A stretch of 64,000 nt of DNA from Clostridia bacterium (GTDB lineage: Bacteria > Bacillota > Clostridia > Oscillospirales > Acutalibacteraceae): positions 62,001 through 126,000 of the forward strand of contig JAFQCR010000012.1 of assembly GCA_017416345.1 (NCBI GenBank), written 5' to 3'. A program made the position numbers and the translations under genes. The notes beneath the pieces were generated by a model. It was not told the DNA's origin and searched no databases. It saw nothing but the letters and a program-made list of their open reading frames with translations. Below, piece by piece: positions 47,315-56,150 of the stretch. Position 1 is the first letter of the stretch, and every line of letters starts with the position of its first letter.

Positions 47315-47772
47315 TCGTCGTCACGCTTTCTGTAAAGGATGATCTTTTTTGAACCGAAGTTCCAGATAAAAACAACCGCCGTGGTGATTATCTTGGCCAG
47401 CATATAATGCATACCGAACACACCGTCAAACAATAGCATAAACAGCTCGGTGAACACAAGACCTATAACACCCGTCACAAAATACACGGGGAATTTTGAG
47501 GTGTGCTTTTTGTCCTTGGCAATGCCGGTAAACACAAAATGATTTGAAAGTATGTAATTCACAAACAGACCGCAAAGGAAGGCCAGCGCAATGGCAATGT
47601 ATTCCCAAATGCCTAAAATATCATAAAAAAGCCAAAGTGCGCCCCAGTCAACCACGCTGGCAAATCCGCCGACAAAAAGGTAGCGGAAAAACTGGATAAA
47701 GGTGTTGTGGGTCTTGGCCATAAACAAAGCTTTTATCTTGCGGTGCTTTATAAGTCTTATAAGCTCGTGCAT
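47311..47772 (-). CDS. GtrA-like membrane protein
   Basis: 153 aa, four membrane helices starting at about 30. The GtrA signature [20 protein letters not shown] and the SNHFVF and [13 protein letters not shown] motifs are present. GtrA proteins are thought to help move lipid-linked sugars across the membrane for polysaccharide or teichoic acid decoration. First gene of a two-gene operon with the flavin oxidoreductase. Confidence 0.92.
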   Translation of the reverse strand: MHELIRLIKHRKIKALFMAKTHNTFIQFFRYLFVGGFASVVDWGALWLFYDILGIWEYIAIALAFLCGLFVNYILSNHFVFTGIAKDKKHTSKFPVYFVTGVIGLVFTELFMLLFDGVFGMHYMLAKIITTAVVFIWNFGSKKIILYRKRDDE

Positions 47773-47869
47773 TTTGACATCCTTTCAAGTGTTTGTAAAA
47801 TTATTATAGCATATATTCATCCAATATGGTAGAATAAATTGTAAATAACTGAAAATTTTGAGGTGCAAA

Positions 47870-48580
47870 ATGCAAAAAATACTCAAAACCGTGCGTAAGG
47901 CGGTTCAGCAATATGAAATGATAGCCGAGGGTGACCGTATTGCCGTAGGTGTTTCGGGCGGAAAGGACTCGCTTGTGCTGTTGCTTGCCCTGCAGGCGTT
48001 GTCGGAGTTTTATCCAAAACATTTCGAGGTGGTTGGCATTACGGTCGACCAACGGTTTGAGGGTTCTGACGGTGATTTCTCCGCAATATCCGATTTTTTG
48101 ACCCAAAAGGGGATCGACTACAAAATCGAGCCGACCGATATATGGGAGATAGTTTTCAAACGCCGACAAGAGGACAACCCGTGCAGTCTTTGCTCGAGGA
48201 TGCGTAAAGGTGCATTGTACGAGGCGGCCAAGCGCTTTGGCTGTAATAAGGTGGCGCTGGGGCATCATCTTGACGATGCGGCGGCCACTTTTTATATGAA
48301 TCTTTTGAATAACGGCACCTTGGGCTGTTTCAGTCCCGTGACCGAAATGCAGGAAAAGGAGATAACGGTGATCCGTCCGTTGTGCTTGACCGACGAGCGT
48401 GACGTTATCCACGTTGCCAAAACGCAAAATGTGCCGATATCAGAAAGCCGTTGCACCATTAACGGCGAGACCGAACGGGCACGTGTTGAGGCTGTTATAA
48501 AATCACTCGGAGAAAATTATAAAGCGGTAAAGGAAAAGACGGTTGGCGCAATGCAAAGGGCTAACCTTTGCGGTTGGTAA
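47870..48580 (+). CDS. TtcA-like tRNA-thiolation PP-loop ATPase
   Basis: 236 aa. PP-loop motif VGVSGGKDSLVLL at about residues 27-39, then CSLCSRMRKGALYEAA with the CxxC pair, and ALGHHLDDA. A third Cys follows in SRCTING. This is the TtcA layout, which uses a 4Fe-4S cluster to thiolate C32 of tRNAs. Start at 47870 behind GAGGTG; the upstream TTG adds four residues. It is divergent from GtrA. The 90 bases between carry AT-rich sequence but no pair of promoter boxes that I trust. Confidence 0.9.
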   Translation: MQKILKTVRKAVQQYEMIAEGDRIAVGVSGGKDSLVLLLALQALSEFYPKHFEVVGITVDQRFEGSDGDFSAISDFLTQKGIDYKIEPTDIWEIVFKRRQEDNPCSLCSRMRKGALYEAAKRFGCNKVALGHHLDDAAATFYMNLLNNGTLGCFSPVTEMQEKEITVIRPLCLTDERDVIHVAKTQNVPISESRCTINGETERARVEAVIKSLGENYKAVKEKTVGAMQRANLCGW

Positions 48581-48582
48581 AA

Positions 48583-48602
48583 AACTCTACTTTTGCGAGA
48601 GT
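48583..48602 (+). promoter_or_regulatory. Conserved operator-like motif, copy 2
   Basis: ACTCTACTTTTGCGAGAG with flanking A and T; 19 of 20 bases match 412-431 on the other strand. Ends form an inverted repeat. Lies 18 bases upstream of the -35 of the HTH-glycosidase gene. Confidence 0.6.
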
Positions 48603-48620
48603 TTGCAAGCGGCTCTTTCG

Positions 48621-48649
48621 TTGACTCTTTGAAGTAAGTGCCGTATACT
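48621..48649 (+). promoter_or_regulatory. Promoter of the HTH-glycosidase fusion gene
   Basis: TTGACT (48621-48626), 17-base spacer, TATACT (48644-48649). Confidence 0.75.
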
Positions 48650-48671
48650 TTATTAAAAGGAGTTGATTTCT

Positions 48672-50420
48672 TTGAAAAGTTATGTATTTGGTAACATGGT
48701 ATACAGCTTAAGACTGTCAAAGCACCTTTCTCAAAAAGAATTGGGCAATATGCTCGGCGTAAGTGACAAGGCAGTCTCACGGTGGGAAAACGGCAGTTCT
48801 CAGCCGCGTGCGACCCTTTTGCCGAAACTTGCCGACGCCCTTGGTGTGTCGCTTGACAAGCTGCTCAGTGGACGCGAAAAAGCTTCCGCCGTAGCCGCTA
48901 ATCCGGCAAGCGGTGATTTTTCAGCGCAACAGCTGACCGACAAGAGTGCCGCCGATCTTATTAAAGTCAATTTTATACCTGAAAAGGCAACGGAAAACGG
49001 CAATTATCTTTGCACATGGGCGCTTCAGCAAGTAGCAGCGGTACAACTGAATATCCCGGGAAACAATGTTCCGGAACGTCAGCGGAACGCACTCAGCGGT
49101 CAGACGGTATTTCGCGAGGACATTTATCATCCGTTTTCCGCCGAGTACCGAAGCGGATTGATATTCCTGTTGGACGACGGTTGGGATGTACCTATGGGCA
49201 CAGACGCTTCTGCAAGCCGAGTGTTGTTTGGCCTATGTGAGCCGGATGCGGAAAAATTCGCCTGCCTCGGAAACACACCTGAGCAGCGTCTTTGCGAATT
49301 AAGCTGTCGCATAAAGGAAATGGGATACTGCGGACTCGGACTTTGGATATCTCCGCAGCACAGCGGACAGCCCAAGCTGAATAGCATTGAAGATGACCGT
49401 GCGTATTGGGAGGAGAAGGCGAAACTCAGTCATTCGGCCGGCGTGCGTTACTGGAAGGTCGACTGGGGAAGAGACAGTGCGACTCCGGGCTACCGTGAAA
49501 TGATGACCGAATGTGTAAGAAAATGCGCACCGGGACTTTTAATAGAGCACGCATACGAGCATGGACCGTTTTTTGACAGCCCGACCGGTCCGGATCACCC
49601 AAGAACTGCCCAAATGTGTGAGAGGTTTGAGTATTCAGACTTTTTCCGTACATATGATGTCATGAAACCGTTTGACGACATATCTACATATTGCCGCGCA
49701 AACGCGCTTTTGAAAAAAGCTGATTTCAGCCGTATGCGCTGCGGTGCGAAGGGCTTTGTAAACGTTGAAAGTCAGCCTCTTGTAGCAGTTGGAATGGGAT
49801 TTAATCTCGGCGTAATGAAATACAGCCTTGAAACTGTGGCGGCGCTGCGCTGGCAACGCATTTGCCCACCGTTTTCCGCTTTGCAAGGTGAGTATGTTAC
49901 CTCTGATGAAAATGTGATTGATTCACTGCGTTTCGATTATGAACCGTCGTGGTGGACTGATTGCCGGTGGAAGACGTTTTCACTGACCGTACCTATGTCG
50001 GCGGCACGAGGAACAAAGCTGCCGAAGGTCAAAGCCGACGGCTTAAAGCCGATTGTGCTTGCGTGCGGTCATCCGGAAAAGGATGTTTTGGCGGTATCTA
50101 CGCTTCGCAGAAACGTTGACCCAAACAAGCACGTGATTGCGCCTGCCGACATTACGGTTTATCCTAAAACTCTCAAAACCACCGTCGGAGTGTTCGGTTA
50201 CTATAAATCATTAACCCTGGAGTTTCCCGTAGATGTTCCTAAAGGCGTATCGGTTTGGGTGCAATGCCTGCTGGATGATGTAGCTGTGAACGTTACCGAT
50301 TCGGTGAATATCTGCAAGAACCGTGTGACGCTTGACGGACTTCTGTTGCGTCAGTGGGGTTATAAGGCGGGAGAAGACTGCACAGAGCATGAGCCCGCAT
50401 TGATTATCAATATATGTTAA
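48672..50420 (+). CDS. XRE helix-turn-helix fused to a GH27/GH36-like glycosidase domain
   Basis: 582 aa. Residues 5-62 are a Cro/C1-type HTH (KHLSQKELGNMLGVSDKAVS). A 40-residue linker with PASGDF leads to a clan-D-like alpha-galactosidase barrel (about 100-480). Visible signatures: LLDDGWDVPMG with DDGW at 168-171, YWKVDWG with D264 as the likely nucleophile, and FEYSDFF with D323 as candidate acid/base. A beta-rich end follows. So catalytic residues appear kept. Start is TTG at 48672, nine bases after AAGGAG, which gives the same N-terminal length as the paralogue at 1-329; the TTG at 48663 abuts the ribosome site. I infer a DNA-binding regulator that senses, and perhaps cleaves, a galactoside or related sugar. 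Such a fusion is unusual; the domain calls are secure as folds, the function is inferred. Confidence 0.85.
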   Translation: MKSYVFGNMVYSLRLSKHLSQKELGNMLGVSDKAVSRWENGSSQPRATLLPKLADALGVSLDKLLSGREKASAVAANPASGDFSAQQLTDKSAADLIKVNFIPEKATENGNYLCTWALQQVAAVQLNIPGNNVPERQRNALSGQTVFREDIYHPFSAEYRSGLIFLLDDGWDVPMGTDASASRVLFGLCEPDAEKFACLGNTPEQRLCELSCRIKEMGYCGLGLWISPQHSGQPKLNSIEDDRAYWEEKAKLSHSAGVRYWKVDWGRDSATPGYREMMTECVRKCAPGLLIEHAYEHGPFFDSPTGPDHPRTAQMCERFEYSDFFRTYDVMKPFDDISTYCRANALLKKADFSRMRCGAKGFVNVESQPLVAVGMGFNLGVMKYSLETVAALRWQRICPPFSALQGEYVTSDENVIDSLRFDYEPSWWTDCRWKTFSLTVPMSAARGTKLPKVKADGLKPIVLACGHPEKDVLAVSTLRRNVDPNKHVIAPADITVYPKTLKTTVGVFGYYKSLTLEFPVDVPKGVSVWVQCLLDDVAVNVTDSVNICKNRVTLDGLLLRQWGYKAGEDCTEHEPALIINIC

Positions 50421-50431
50421 AACAGAAAAAA

Positions 50432-50474
50432 CGCACAAAGCCGAGGGCATATAACGCCTTCGGCTTTGCACGTG
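50432..50474 (+). terminator. Strong stem after the fusion gene, weak T run
   Basis: CGCACAAAGCCGAGGG pairs with a CGCCTTCGGCTTTGCACG segment; no T run follows, so termination may be imperfect. Confidence 0.45.
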
Positions 50475-50511
50475 TAATAAAATAAGAATAAGGTGATGGG
50501 AAATTGGTAAT

Positions 50512-50715
50512 TTACGCGCAGGTTCGGTCATTGCCGTGACGGCGTGCTTCGTGACGGTAAACGTTGCGCTTTGAACGTGAGGCTTTGAATTTTTTCTTCA
50601 AAGCGGCAATGATGCGATCCTCAAATTTTATAAGAGTTTTCTCGTTAAAAAGCCCCCAGATGATAAAGGTGGCTACGGCAATTTCAAGAATGGTCTGTAA
50701 CATAAATCCAAACAT
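50512..50715 (-). CDS. 67-aa single-helix membrane protein under a LexA box
   Basis: Starts MFGFMLQTILEIAVATFIIWGL, one membrane helix at residues 5-22, then an amphipathic helix (DRIIAALKKKFKA) and a very basic tail with Arg, Lys and His. Ribosome site AAAGGAG nine bases before the ATG at 50715. The promoter holds a LexA site over the start of transcription (50734-50751), so it should be made on DNA damage. Small membrane proteins of this sort act as division inhibitors or as membrane-damaging peptides in other bacteria, but this sequence has no LysM or other named domain. Function is not known. Confidence 0.8.
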   Translation of the reverse strand: MFGFMLQTILEIAVATFIIWGLFNEKTLIKFEDRIIAALKKKFKASRSKRNVYRHEARRHGNDRTCA

Positions 50716-50733
50716 AATTGTTTCTCCTTTTCA

Positions 50734-50751
50734 ACCGAACGTTTGTTCGGT
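50734..50751. promoter_or_regulatory. LexA (SOS) box
   Basis: CGAACGTTTGTTCG at 50736-50749 fits the Firmicutes consensus CGAAC-N4-GTTCG, with one more paired base pair or two on each side. It lies just downstream of the -10 and covers the transcription start, as expected for a repressor site. Confidence 0.85.
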
Positions 50752-50757
50752 ATCTAT

Positions 50758-50786
50758 ATTTTAGCACGTTTGAGTTGATTTGTCAA
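50758..50786 (-). promoter_or_regulatory. Promoter of the 67-aa membrane protein
   Basis: On the minus strand TTGACA (50786-50781), 17-base spacer, TAAAAT (50763-50758). Confidence 0.85.
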
Positions 50787-51185
50787 GGCTTTTTTCAACC
50801 TTGTATCTACATTTTAGCATACATCAAGTCCCAAAAACGGGACTTTGCAAACGGTTTATTAATTTTTTTTGAAATACTTTTAAAAACTTTGACGAATAAC
50901 AAACAGCAGCATCGGACCTTGCCGTTGCGAATGCCATCGGCCAAGTGTCGGGAGAGCTACCGTAACAGCAATGCAACATACTACTTGGAATAATTCAAAA
51001 ATATAGCATTTATGAGCCACATTCTCTTGACAAACAGCAGTTTTGTGATTATTATATAAATAAGGTGTTCCGCCGATTTTGTACATATGTCGGCGGATGA
51101 CTGATATTACCTTTATGAAATGTAGGGTCAGTACATTTTTGGTAAATTCAAGCCAAAATATTTTAGTGAAATGAGGAAGATATTT
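50787..51185. other. Gene-free spacer
   Basis: About 400 bases without a credible gene. It holds a near copy of the -10 region of the SOS promoter (50803-50819, 16 of 17 bases like 50750-50766), a GTCCC/GGGAC hairpin (50828-50843) and AT-rich sequence before the next gene. Short open frames here lack ribosome sites. Confidence 0.5.
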
Positions 51186-53462
51186 ATGAAAAAAGTATTA
51201 AGTATTCTTTTAGCAGTTTTAATGCTTGCATCTCTCTGCACAGTTGCTATCACTTCTGTTTCTGCAGAAGAAGTTACCCCCAATGACCTCGGTGTTACCG
51301 TTATTTCCCGCGGTGAAATTACCGACGATCCCACCGGCACCGGCGAAAAGGTTCTGCCTCTTGATGCAAGGAATGACCGTCCCAACTTTGAGTTGGCCGA
51401 TCCCGAGGACAACACCAAGAAGTGGGAACCCGTAGCAGGCACCACCTACACCGTTACCTTTGATTATTATTTCACTTCGGTAACCAAGCTCAACGACTTT
51501 GCTTTGTGCTACGGTGCACAGTCTGCCTACGCCGCCAATTATTCGAAGGTACAGCTCACCACTACAAACTCGGGTATTAGCGCAAAATTTGCCGGTGACG
51601 GCAAGTGGCACTCTGCTTCGATGACCTTTACCGCATCCGAGCAGAAGGGTAAGGTTGCAGGCGTAGCCGATCAGGCTCTGCCTTACATGTACCTCACCTA
51701 CTACGGCACATTCAAAGGTTACGTCAAGAACATCAACATCGTAACCGAAACTGCTGCAAACGATGTTAAGTCGGGTACATATAACTTCGATTGGCTCTTC
51801 ACCGAAGAAGGCACGGCAAACACCGAGTATTTCACCAACACACAGTACATGACCTCTGATATGACCGATTCGTTCGTCAACGAAGACGGTGAGAACGTTT
51901 TTGTTGTTACCGATAAGGGCGCTGACCTTACAGTAACTAATGGCAAGCAGTATTATCACGAGGGTGATAATGTTATCGTTGCAACCAAGAAAAGCGACGG
52001 CAGCATAGCACCGCTTGCCAACCGCAAGTCCTACTATACCTTTGCTATCAAGTATAAGGTATTGAAGCTTGGTGACAACGGTAAGGCTTCCATCGGTTTC
52101 GGCCGTGATTCCACCACCGCCGCAAACTGCCTGTATCAGTACAGCATGGAGCAGACCTCTGTCAGCTCCGAGTGGCAGTATTTCTATGCAACCTATCAGA
52201 TGACCGCTACCGCCAGCGGTGCACCTATCACTATTGCTCTTGGCGGCCCCGGCGCACACATTGCACTTGATTCCATTCAGGTCATCAGCGTTACCAAGTC
52301 CAACGAAAACAGCGGCGTATACGTAATGAATGACAACGGCGAGATCTCTTTGACCTATGCTTATGCAGGCACCTCTATAACCAAGGACGGTGCAAATGCT
52401 GAGAATGTTGCCATGGGCGAGAAGTTCATCGGCTGGTCTGATGCTCCTACCTGTGAAGAGGTGATCGATGCATATCCTGCTGCTCCCGCAATTTCTGCAA
52501 ATGCTATGGTTTACGCAAAGTACCCCACCGTTATCCTTGATAACTTCAACGCTGTTGAGTTGTATACCACGGGTAACGAAAAGTACGGCACCGCTGTTAC
52601 TCACAACCATAACGGAACCATAACCGTTGCTGCCAACTCCGGCGGCGGATTCCGTATTCCTGCTTACGATGCACCTGCTACCGACGGTTACAAGTTCCCC
52701 GCAGGTCAGAAGTTCCTTGTAAACTTCTATTACAACTCCATTGCTATTGCAGGTGAGGGCGCAGAGTCGGCAACCATTCAGATGATCCCCGGTGAGAGAT
52801 ACGGTACCGGCTATTTCCGTCAGGGTGCTGGCATCTTTGGTGCTACAGTGACCGCTACCGAAGAGCCCGGTGTTATCTCTAAGGTCATCACAAACGGCAC
52901 TTATAGCAACACTGCAGGCGAGCCTGTTGAGACCCTCCTTTACAGAGGACATAATGACCACACCGTAACATCTACTATTGTTATCGACAAGATCACCATT
53001 ACCGATATGTCTCTCACTCCCGAGAAGGACATGGTAGCTGTTTCTACCCGTGCAGCAAGCGGCACCGGCGCAGAGTATGTTTCTGCAGGTATCCGTTTCA
53101 AGGCTAAGATTACCGAGGACTTCAGAGCCTCCGCTACTGAGATCGGTTTCTACGCAGTTCCCACCGCAGCATTGAACGGCATGAGCCTTGCTGAGTACGT
53201 CGAGACTGCCAACAACATTGCTGTTTCCGCTAAGGTTATGGCAGACGGTATGGATGAGATCATTTACGCTGTTTCTACCGATGCTTACGGCAGAACCACA
53301 TATGATTATCAGATGATCCTCACCGGTCTTACCAAGGAAGGCGTTGAGAAATCTCTCTGCAACACCAAGATGACCGTTGCTTTGTATGCAGTTGTTGGTG
53401 GCGAAAAGGTATTTACCGATGAGGTCTCCTACAGCTACAACGACTTTGCACCCGCACAGTAA
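51186..53462 (+). CDS. Secreted surface protein with InlB-like segment and shared C-terminal module
   Basis: 758 aa. Signal peptide at residues 1-27 (SVSA). Three beta-rich modules follow: about 40-190 (TYTVTFDYYFTSVTKLND), about 200-375 (YNFDWLFTEEGTANTEYF onward, with HIALDSIQVISV) and about 450-610. A short InlB-like piece with KFIGWSDAPTCEE lies at about 415. Residues about 615-755 are the module also seen at the end of the protein at 10217-12862: AGIRFKAKI, TEIGFYAVPTAALNG, then a long-strand YDYQMILTGL and the final YSYNDF. No membrane anchor or dockerin. Start ATG 51186 with GAGGAAG; the upstream ATG at 51171 lies before that site. Probably a glycan-binding extracellular protein; no catalytic motif recognised. 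Confidence 0.82.
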   Translation: MKKVLSILLAVLMLASLCTVAITSVSAEEVTPNDLGVTVISRGEITDDPTGTGEKVLPLDARNDRPNFELADPEDNTKKWEPVAGTTYTVTFDYYFTSVTKLNDFALCYGAQSAYAANYSKVQLTTTNSGISAKFAGDGKWHSASMTFTASEQKGKVAGVADQALPYMYLTYYGTFKGYVKNINIVTETAANDVKSGTYNFDWLFTEEGTANTEYFTNTQYMTSDMTDSFVNEDGENVFVVTDKGADLTVTNGKQYYHEGDNVIVATKKSDGSIAPLANRKSYYTFAIKYKVLKLGDNGKASIGFGRDSTTAANCLYQYSMEQTSVSSEWQYFYATYQMTATASGAPITIALGGPGAHIALDSIQVISVTKSNENSGVYVMNDNGEISLTYAYAGTSITKDGANAENVAMGEKFIGWSDAPTCEEVIDAYPAAPAISANAMVYAKYPTVILDNFNAVELYTTGNEKYGTAVTHNHNGTITVAANSGGGFRIPAYDAPATDGYKFPAGQKFLVNFYYNSIAIAGEGAESATIQMIPGERYGTGYFRQGAGIFGATVTATEEPGVISKVITNGTYSNTAGEPVETLLYRGHNDHTVTSTIVIDKITITDMSLTPEKDMVAVSTRAASGTGAEYVSAGIRFKAKITEDFRASATEIGFYAVPTAALNGMSLAEYVETANNIAVSAKVMADGMDEIIYAVSTDAYGRTTYDYQMILTGLTKEGVEKSLCNTKMTVALYAVVGGEKVFTDEVSYSYNDFAPAQ

Positions 53463-53496
53463 TTGTTGCTTGACCGATACGGTTTAACTGATCATT

Positions 53497-53539
53497 ACCC
53501 GACCGAGATTCCGAAAAGAATCTTGGTCGGGCTTTTTTT
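53497..53539 (+). terminator. Terminator after the surface protein gene
   Basis: Stem CCCGACCGAGATTC / GAATCTTGGTCGGG and a run of seven T. Confidence 0.92.
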
Positions 53540-53571
53540 GCGCCGAAATTCATAATTTTTGTTTATATGTA

Positions 53572-53600
53572 TTGATATTTGGGCGGAGAAAAAGTATAAT
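53572..53600 (+). promoter_or_regulatory. Promoter of the murD operon
   Basis: TTGATA (53572-53577), 17-base spacer, TATAAT (53595-53600). Confidence 0.75.
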
Positions 53601-53660
53601 AAATATGTATATGCAAATGTAATGTGACCGCAAAACATCTACATAAAGGAGTCGTGAATT

Positions 53661-55043
53661 ATGGACTGCAAGCAGTTTTTTCAACAGATCAGCGGAAAGC
53701 GTATCGCAATGTGCGGTATCGGTGTCAGCAACACGCCGCTTATTGAGAAATTTTTGAAGATGGGCGCACGTGTCGTGGCCTGCGACCGCCGAAGCCGTGA
53801 CCAGATCGGTGCTTTGGCCGATACTCTCGAAGCGGAGGGAGCCGAGCTGCGTTTGGGCTCGGATTACCTTGAAAATCTTGAGGTCGATATGATATTCCGT
53901 ACCCCCGGTATGCAGTTTGACCTACCCGAGCTTAAAAAGGCAAGAGCCAACGGCATCGCCGTCACCAGCGAGATGGAGGTCTTCTTTGACCTTTGCCCCG
54001 CAACCATCTTTGCCATAACAGGCTCTGACGGCAAGACCACCACCACGACCCTCGTTTCCGAAATGCTTAAGGCCGAGGGCAAGAAGGTGTTTGTCGGCGG
54101 TAATATCGGCACTCCGCTTCTGCCCGAGATCGAAAACATCACCGAGGACGATTTTGTGGTTGTTGAGCTGTCGTCATTCCAGCTTATCTCGATGCGTAAA
54201 GGCCCCGATGTTGCTGTTGTCACCAACGTTGCACCCAACCACCTCGATGTTCACAAGGATATGGACGAATACGTCGGTGCAAAGAAGAATATTCTGCTTC
54301 ATCAAAATGCTTTTTCACGTACCGTTCTTAATATTGATAACGACATCACTAAAGGCTTTTCAGACGATGTCCGTGGCCAGAAGATGTATTTTTCTATGAA
54401 TAATCCGGTCAAAAACGGTGCATGGCTTTCAAAGGACGGCTATCTCAATCTGTCATACCGTGGCATTTCGGTACCGTTGCTTCACAAGGACGATATTGCC
54501 ATTGTCGGTGACCACAACGTCGAAAACTACCTCGCCGCAATTTCGGCGGTCTGGGGTTACGTCGGTGCCGACAGCATCGTCAAGGTGGCACACGATTTCA
54601 AGGGCGTTGAGCACCGAATCGAGTTTGTGCGTGAGGTTGAGGGCGTTAAGTATTATAACGACTCCATCGCTTCCAGCCCCACACGTACCATTGCCTGCCT
54701 CAAGGCCTTCAAGGATAAGCTTATTCTGCTTGCGGGCGGATATGACAAGCATATTCCGTTTGAACCGATGGCACCCTACGTGGTGGATAAGGTCAAGCTG
54801 TTGATCTTAAACGGCCCTACCGCCGATAAGATAGAGGCCGCCGTCAAGGCCGATCCCAATTACACGGTCGGCAACCCGAAGATAGTGCGTGTCAAGAATT
54901 TTGAGGAGGCCGTAATGGTTGCTCACGAAATGGCCGCACCGGGGGACACCGTGGCATTAAGCCCTGCCTGCGCCAGCTTTGATGCCTACCCCAACTTTGT
55001 CGCACGTGGCAAGCACTTCAAGGAACTCGTAGAAAAACTTTAA
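53661..55043 (+). CDS. murD: UDP-N-acetylmuramoyl-L-alanine--D-glutamate ligase
   Basis: 460 aa. Mur ligase fold: N-terminal UDP-binding domain, P-loop GSDGKTTTT at about 121-129, central motif NVAPNHLDVHKDMDEY, and EHRIEFVREVEGVKYYNDS with SIASSPTRTI in the C-terminal domain. It adds D-glutamate to the peptidoglycan precursor in the cytosol. The AGGYDKHIPF form of the C-terminal domain is the clostridial variant. Here it stands outside a classic mra/dcw cluster and leads an operon with two peptidases. Ribosome site AAAGGAG. Confidence 0.95.
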   Translation: MDCKQFFQQISGKRIAMCGIGVSNTPLIEKFLKMGARVVACDRRSRDQIGALADTLEAEGAELRLGSDYLENLEVDMIFRTPGMQFDLPELKKARANGIAVTSEMEVFFDLCPATIFAITGSDGKTTTTTLVSEMLKAEGKKVFVGGNIGTPLLPEIENITEDDFVVVELSSFQLISMRKGPDVAVVTNVAPNHLDVHKDMDEYVGAKKNILLHQNAFSRTVLNIDNDITKGFSDDVRGQKMYFSMNNPVKNGAWLSKDGYLNLSYRGISVPLLHKDDIAIVGDHNVENYLAAISAVWGYVGADSIVKVAHDFKGVEHRIEFVREVEGVKYYNDSIASSPTRTIACLKAFKDKLILLAGGYDKHIPFEPMAPYVVDKVKLLILNGPTADKIEAAVKADPNYTVGNPKIVRVKNFEEAVMVAHEMAAPGDTVALSPACASFDAYPNFVARGKHFKELVEKL

Positions 55044-55053
55044 CGGAGTAATT

Positions 55054-56046
55054 ATGTCAGATTTAAAACAGTTGTTAAAAGAGCTTTCAGAGGCTGACGG
55101 TCTTGGAGGCATTTTGGATGCCCTTGAGGTTGCCGAGCAGCACTTAAAAAAATACGCTTCTGTCCGCCGCGAGGGCAACAATCTCGTCGGTGAAATGAAG
55201 GGCAAAAGCGACTATACCGTTATGCTGGATGCCCATATCGACCAGATCGGTATGGTGGTGACAGCCATCAAAAAGGGATTTTTGCGTGTGGCCAATGTTG
55301 GTGGTATTGACCGCAGAATGTTGGCCGCAATGAGGGTCAACATCCACGGCAAGCGCACGGTTACGGGTGCGTTTTGCAGTACGCCGACGCATCTCGGCAA
55401 TGTTGACAAGGCCAAAAACATTGAAGATATGTATATCGACACGGGGCTTGGTGAAAAGGCTTCCGAGGTTATTTCGGTCGGCGACCGTGTGACCTTCAGA
55501 CAGTCGTTCAGCGATCTGTCGGGCACCTGCGTTACGGGAAAATCCTTGGACAACCGTGCAGGCTGTGCCGCACTTATTCGTTGCGCCAAAACTTTGAGCG
55601 GTAAGGAACTGCCCTGCAACGTCGTATTTTTGTTGAGCGATGCCGAGGAGATAAACGGCTCGGGCGCCAAAACACGTGCGTTCTCGGTCGACCCCGATGA
55701 AGCTGTTGCGGTCGACGTCAGCTTCGGTAACGCACCCGACATCGAACCCGAAAAGACAGGTGTTTTGGGTGACGGTGCAATGCTTGGAGTATCGCCGCTT
55801 TTGGCAAAAAACGTTACCGATGCGCTGAAATCTGCCGCTGTGAAAAGCGGTGCAAAATTCCAGTATGAGGTCATGGGCGGCAAGACCGCTACCAATGCCG
55901 ACCATATTGCGCTGACACGTCAAGGTGTGCCGACGGGTCTTTTATCAATACCGCTTCGCAATATGCACACGCCCGTTGAGGTGGTCGATCTGGCCGATGT
56001 CGAGTCGGTGGCAACCATACTGTCGACGTATATACTTTCAAAATAA
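55054..56046 (+). CDS. M42-family metallo-aminopeptidase, copy 1
   Basis: 330 aa. Zinc ligands of the family visible: LDAHIDQIGMVV (His), SLDNRAGCAAL (bridging Asp), SDAEEINGSGA (general base and Glu) and PLRNMHTPVEVVDL (last His). These cobalt or zinc enzymes form large shells and trim peptides from the N-terminus; many are called glutamyl aminopeptidase or endoglucanase M. Ribosome site CGGAG, ten bases after murD. Followed by a 70-bp dispersed palindrome. Confidence 0.92.
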   Translation: MSDLKQLLKELSEADGLGGILDALEVAEQHLKKYASVRREGNNLVGEMKGKSDYTVMLDAHIDQIGMVVTAIKKGFLRVANVGGIDRRMLAAMRVNIHGKRTVTGAFCSTPTHLGNVDKAKNIEDMYIDTGLGEKASEVISVGDRVTFRQSFSDLSGTCVTGKSLDNRAGCAALIRCAKTLSGKELPCNVVFLLSDAEEINGSGAKTRAFSVDPDEAVAVDVSFGNAPDIEPEKTGVLGDGAMLGVSPLLAKNVTDALKSAAVKSGAKFQYEVMGGKTATNADHIALTRQGVPTGLLSIPLRNMHTPVEVVDLADVESVATILSTYILSK

Positions 56047-56054
56047 TAAAAAGA

Positions 56055-56124
56055 TGTCATTCTGAGGAGTGAAACGACGAAGAATCCTGTAATTTAAGAT
56101 TCTTCGCATTCGCTCAGAATGACA
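56055..56124. repeat. Dispersed 70-bp inverted repeat, copy 2
   Basis: TGTCATTCTGAG (56055-56066) and CTCAGAATGACA (56113-56124), with internal GAAGAATC/GATTCTTC. Same length and ends as 21708-21777. It sits between two genes of one operon without a T run, so it may lower expression of the downstream genes. Confidence 0.85.
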
Positions 56125-56150
56125 ATATTTCTTATACTATGGAGAAAAAT

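Noticed and set aside
50718..50993. 91-codon frame in the spacer after the SOS gene
   Set aside because: It runs through the SOS promoter, has no ribosome site and no similarity that I recognise.
51219..52961. 580-codon open frame opposite the surface protein
   Set aside because: Antisense shadow; no ribosome site and no recognisable motif.
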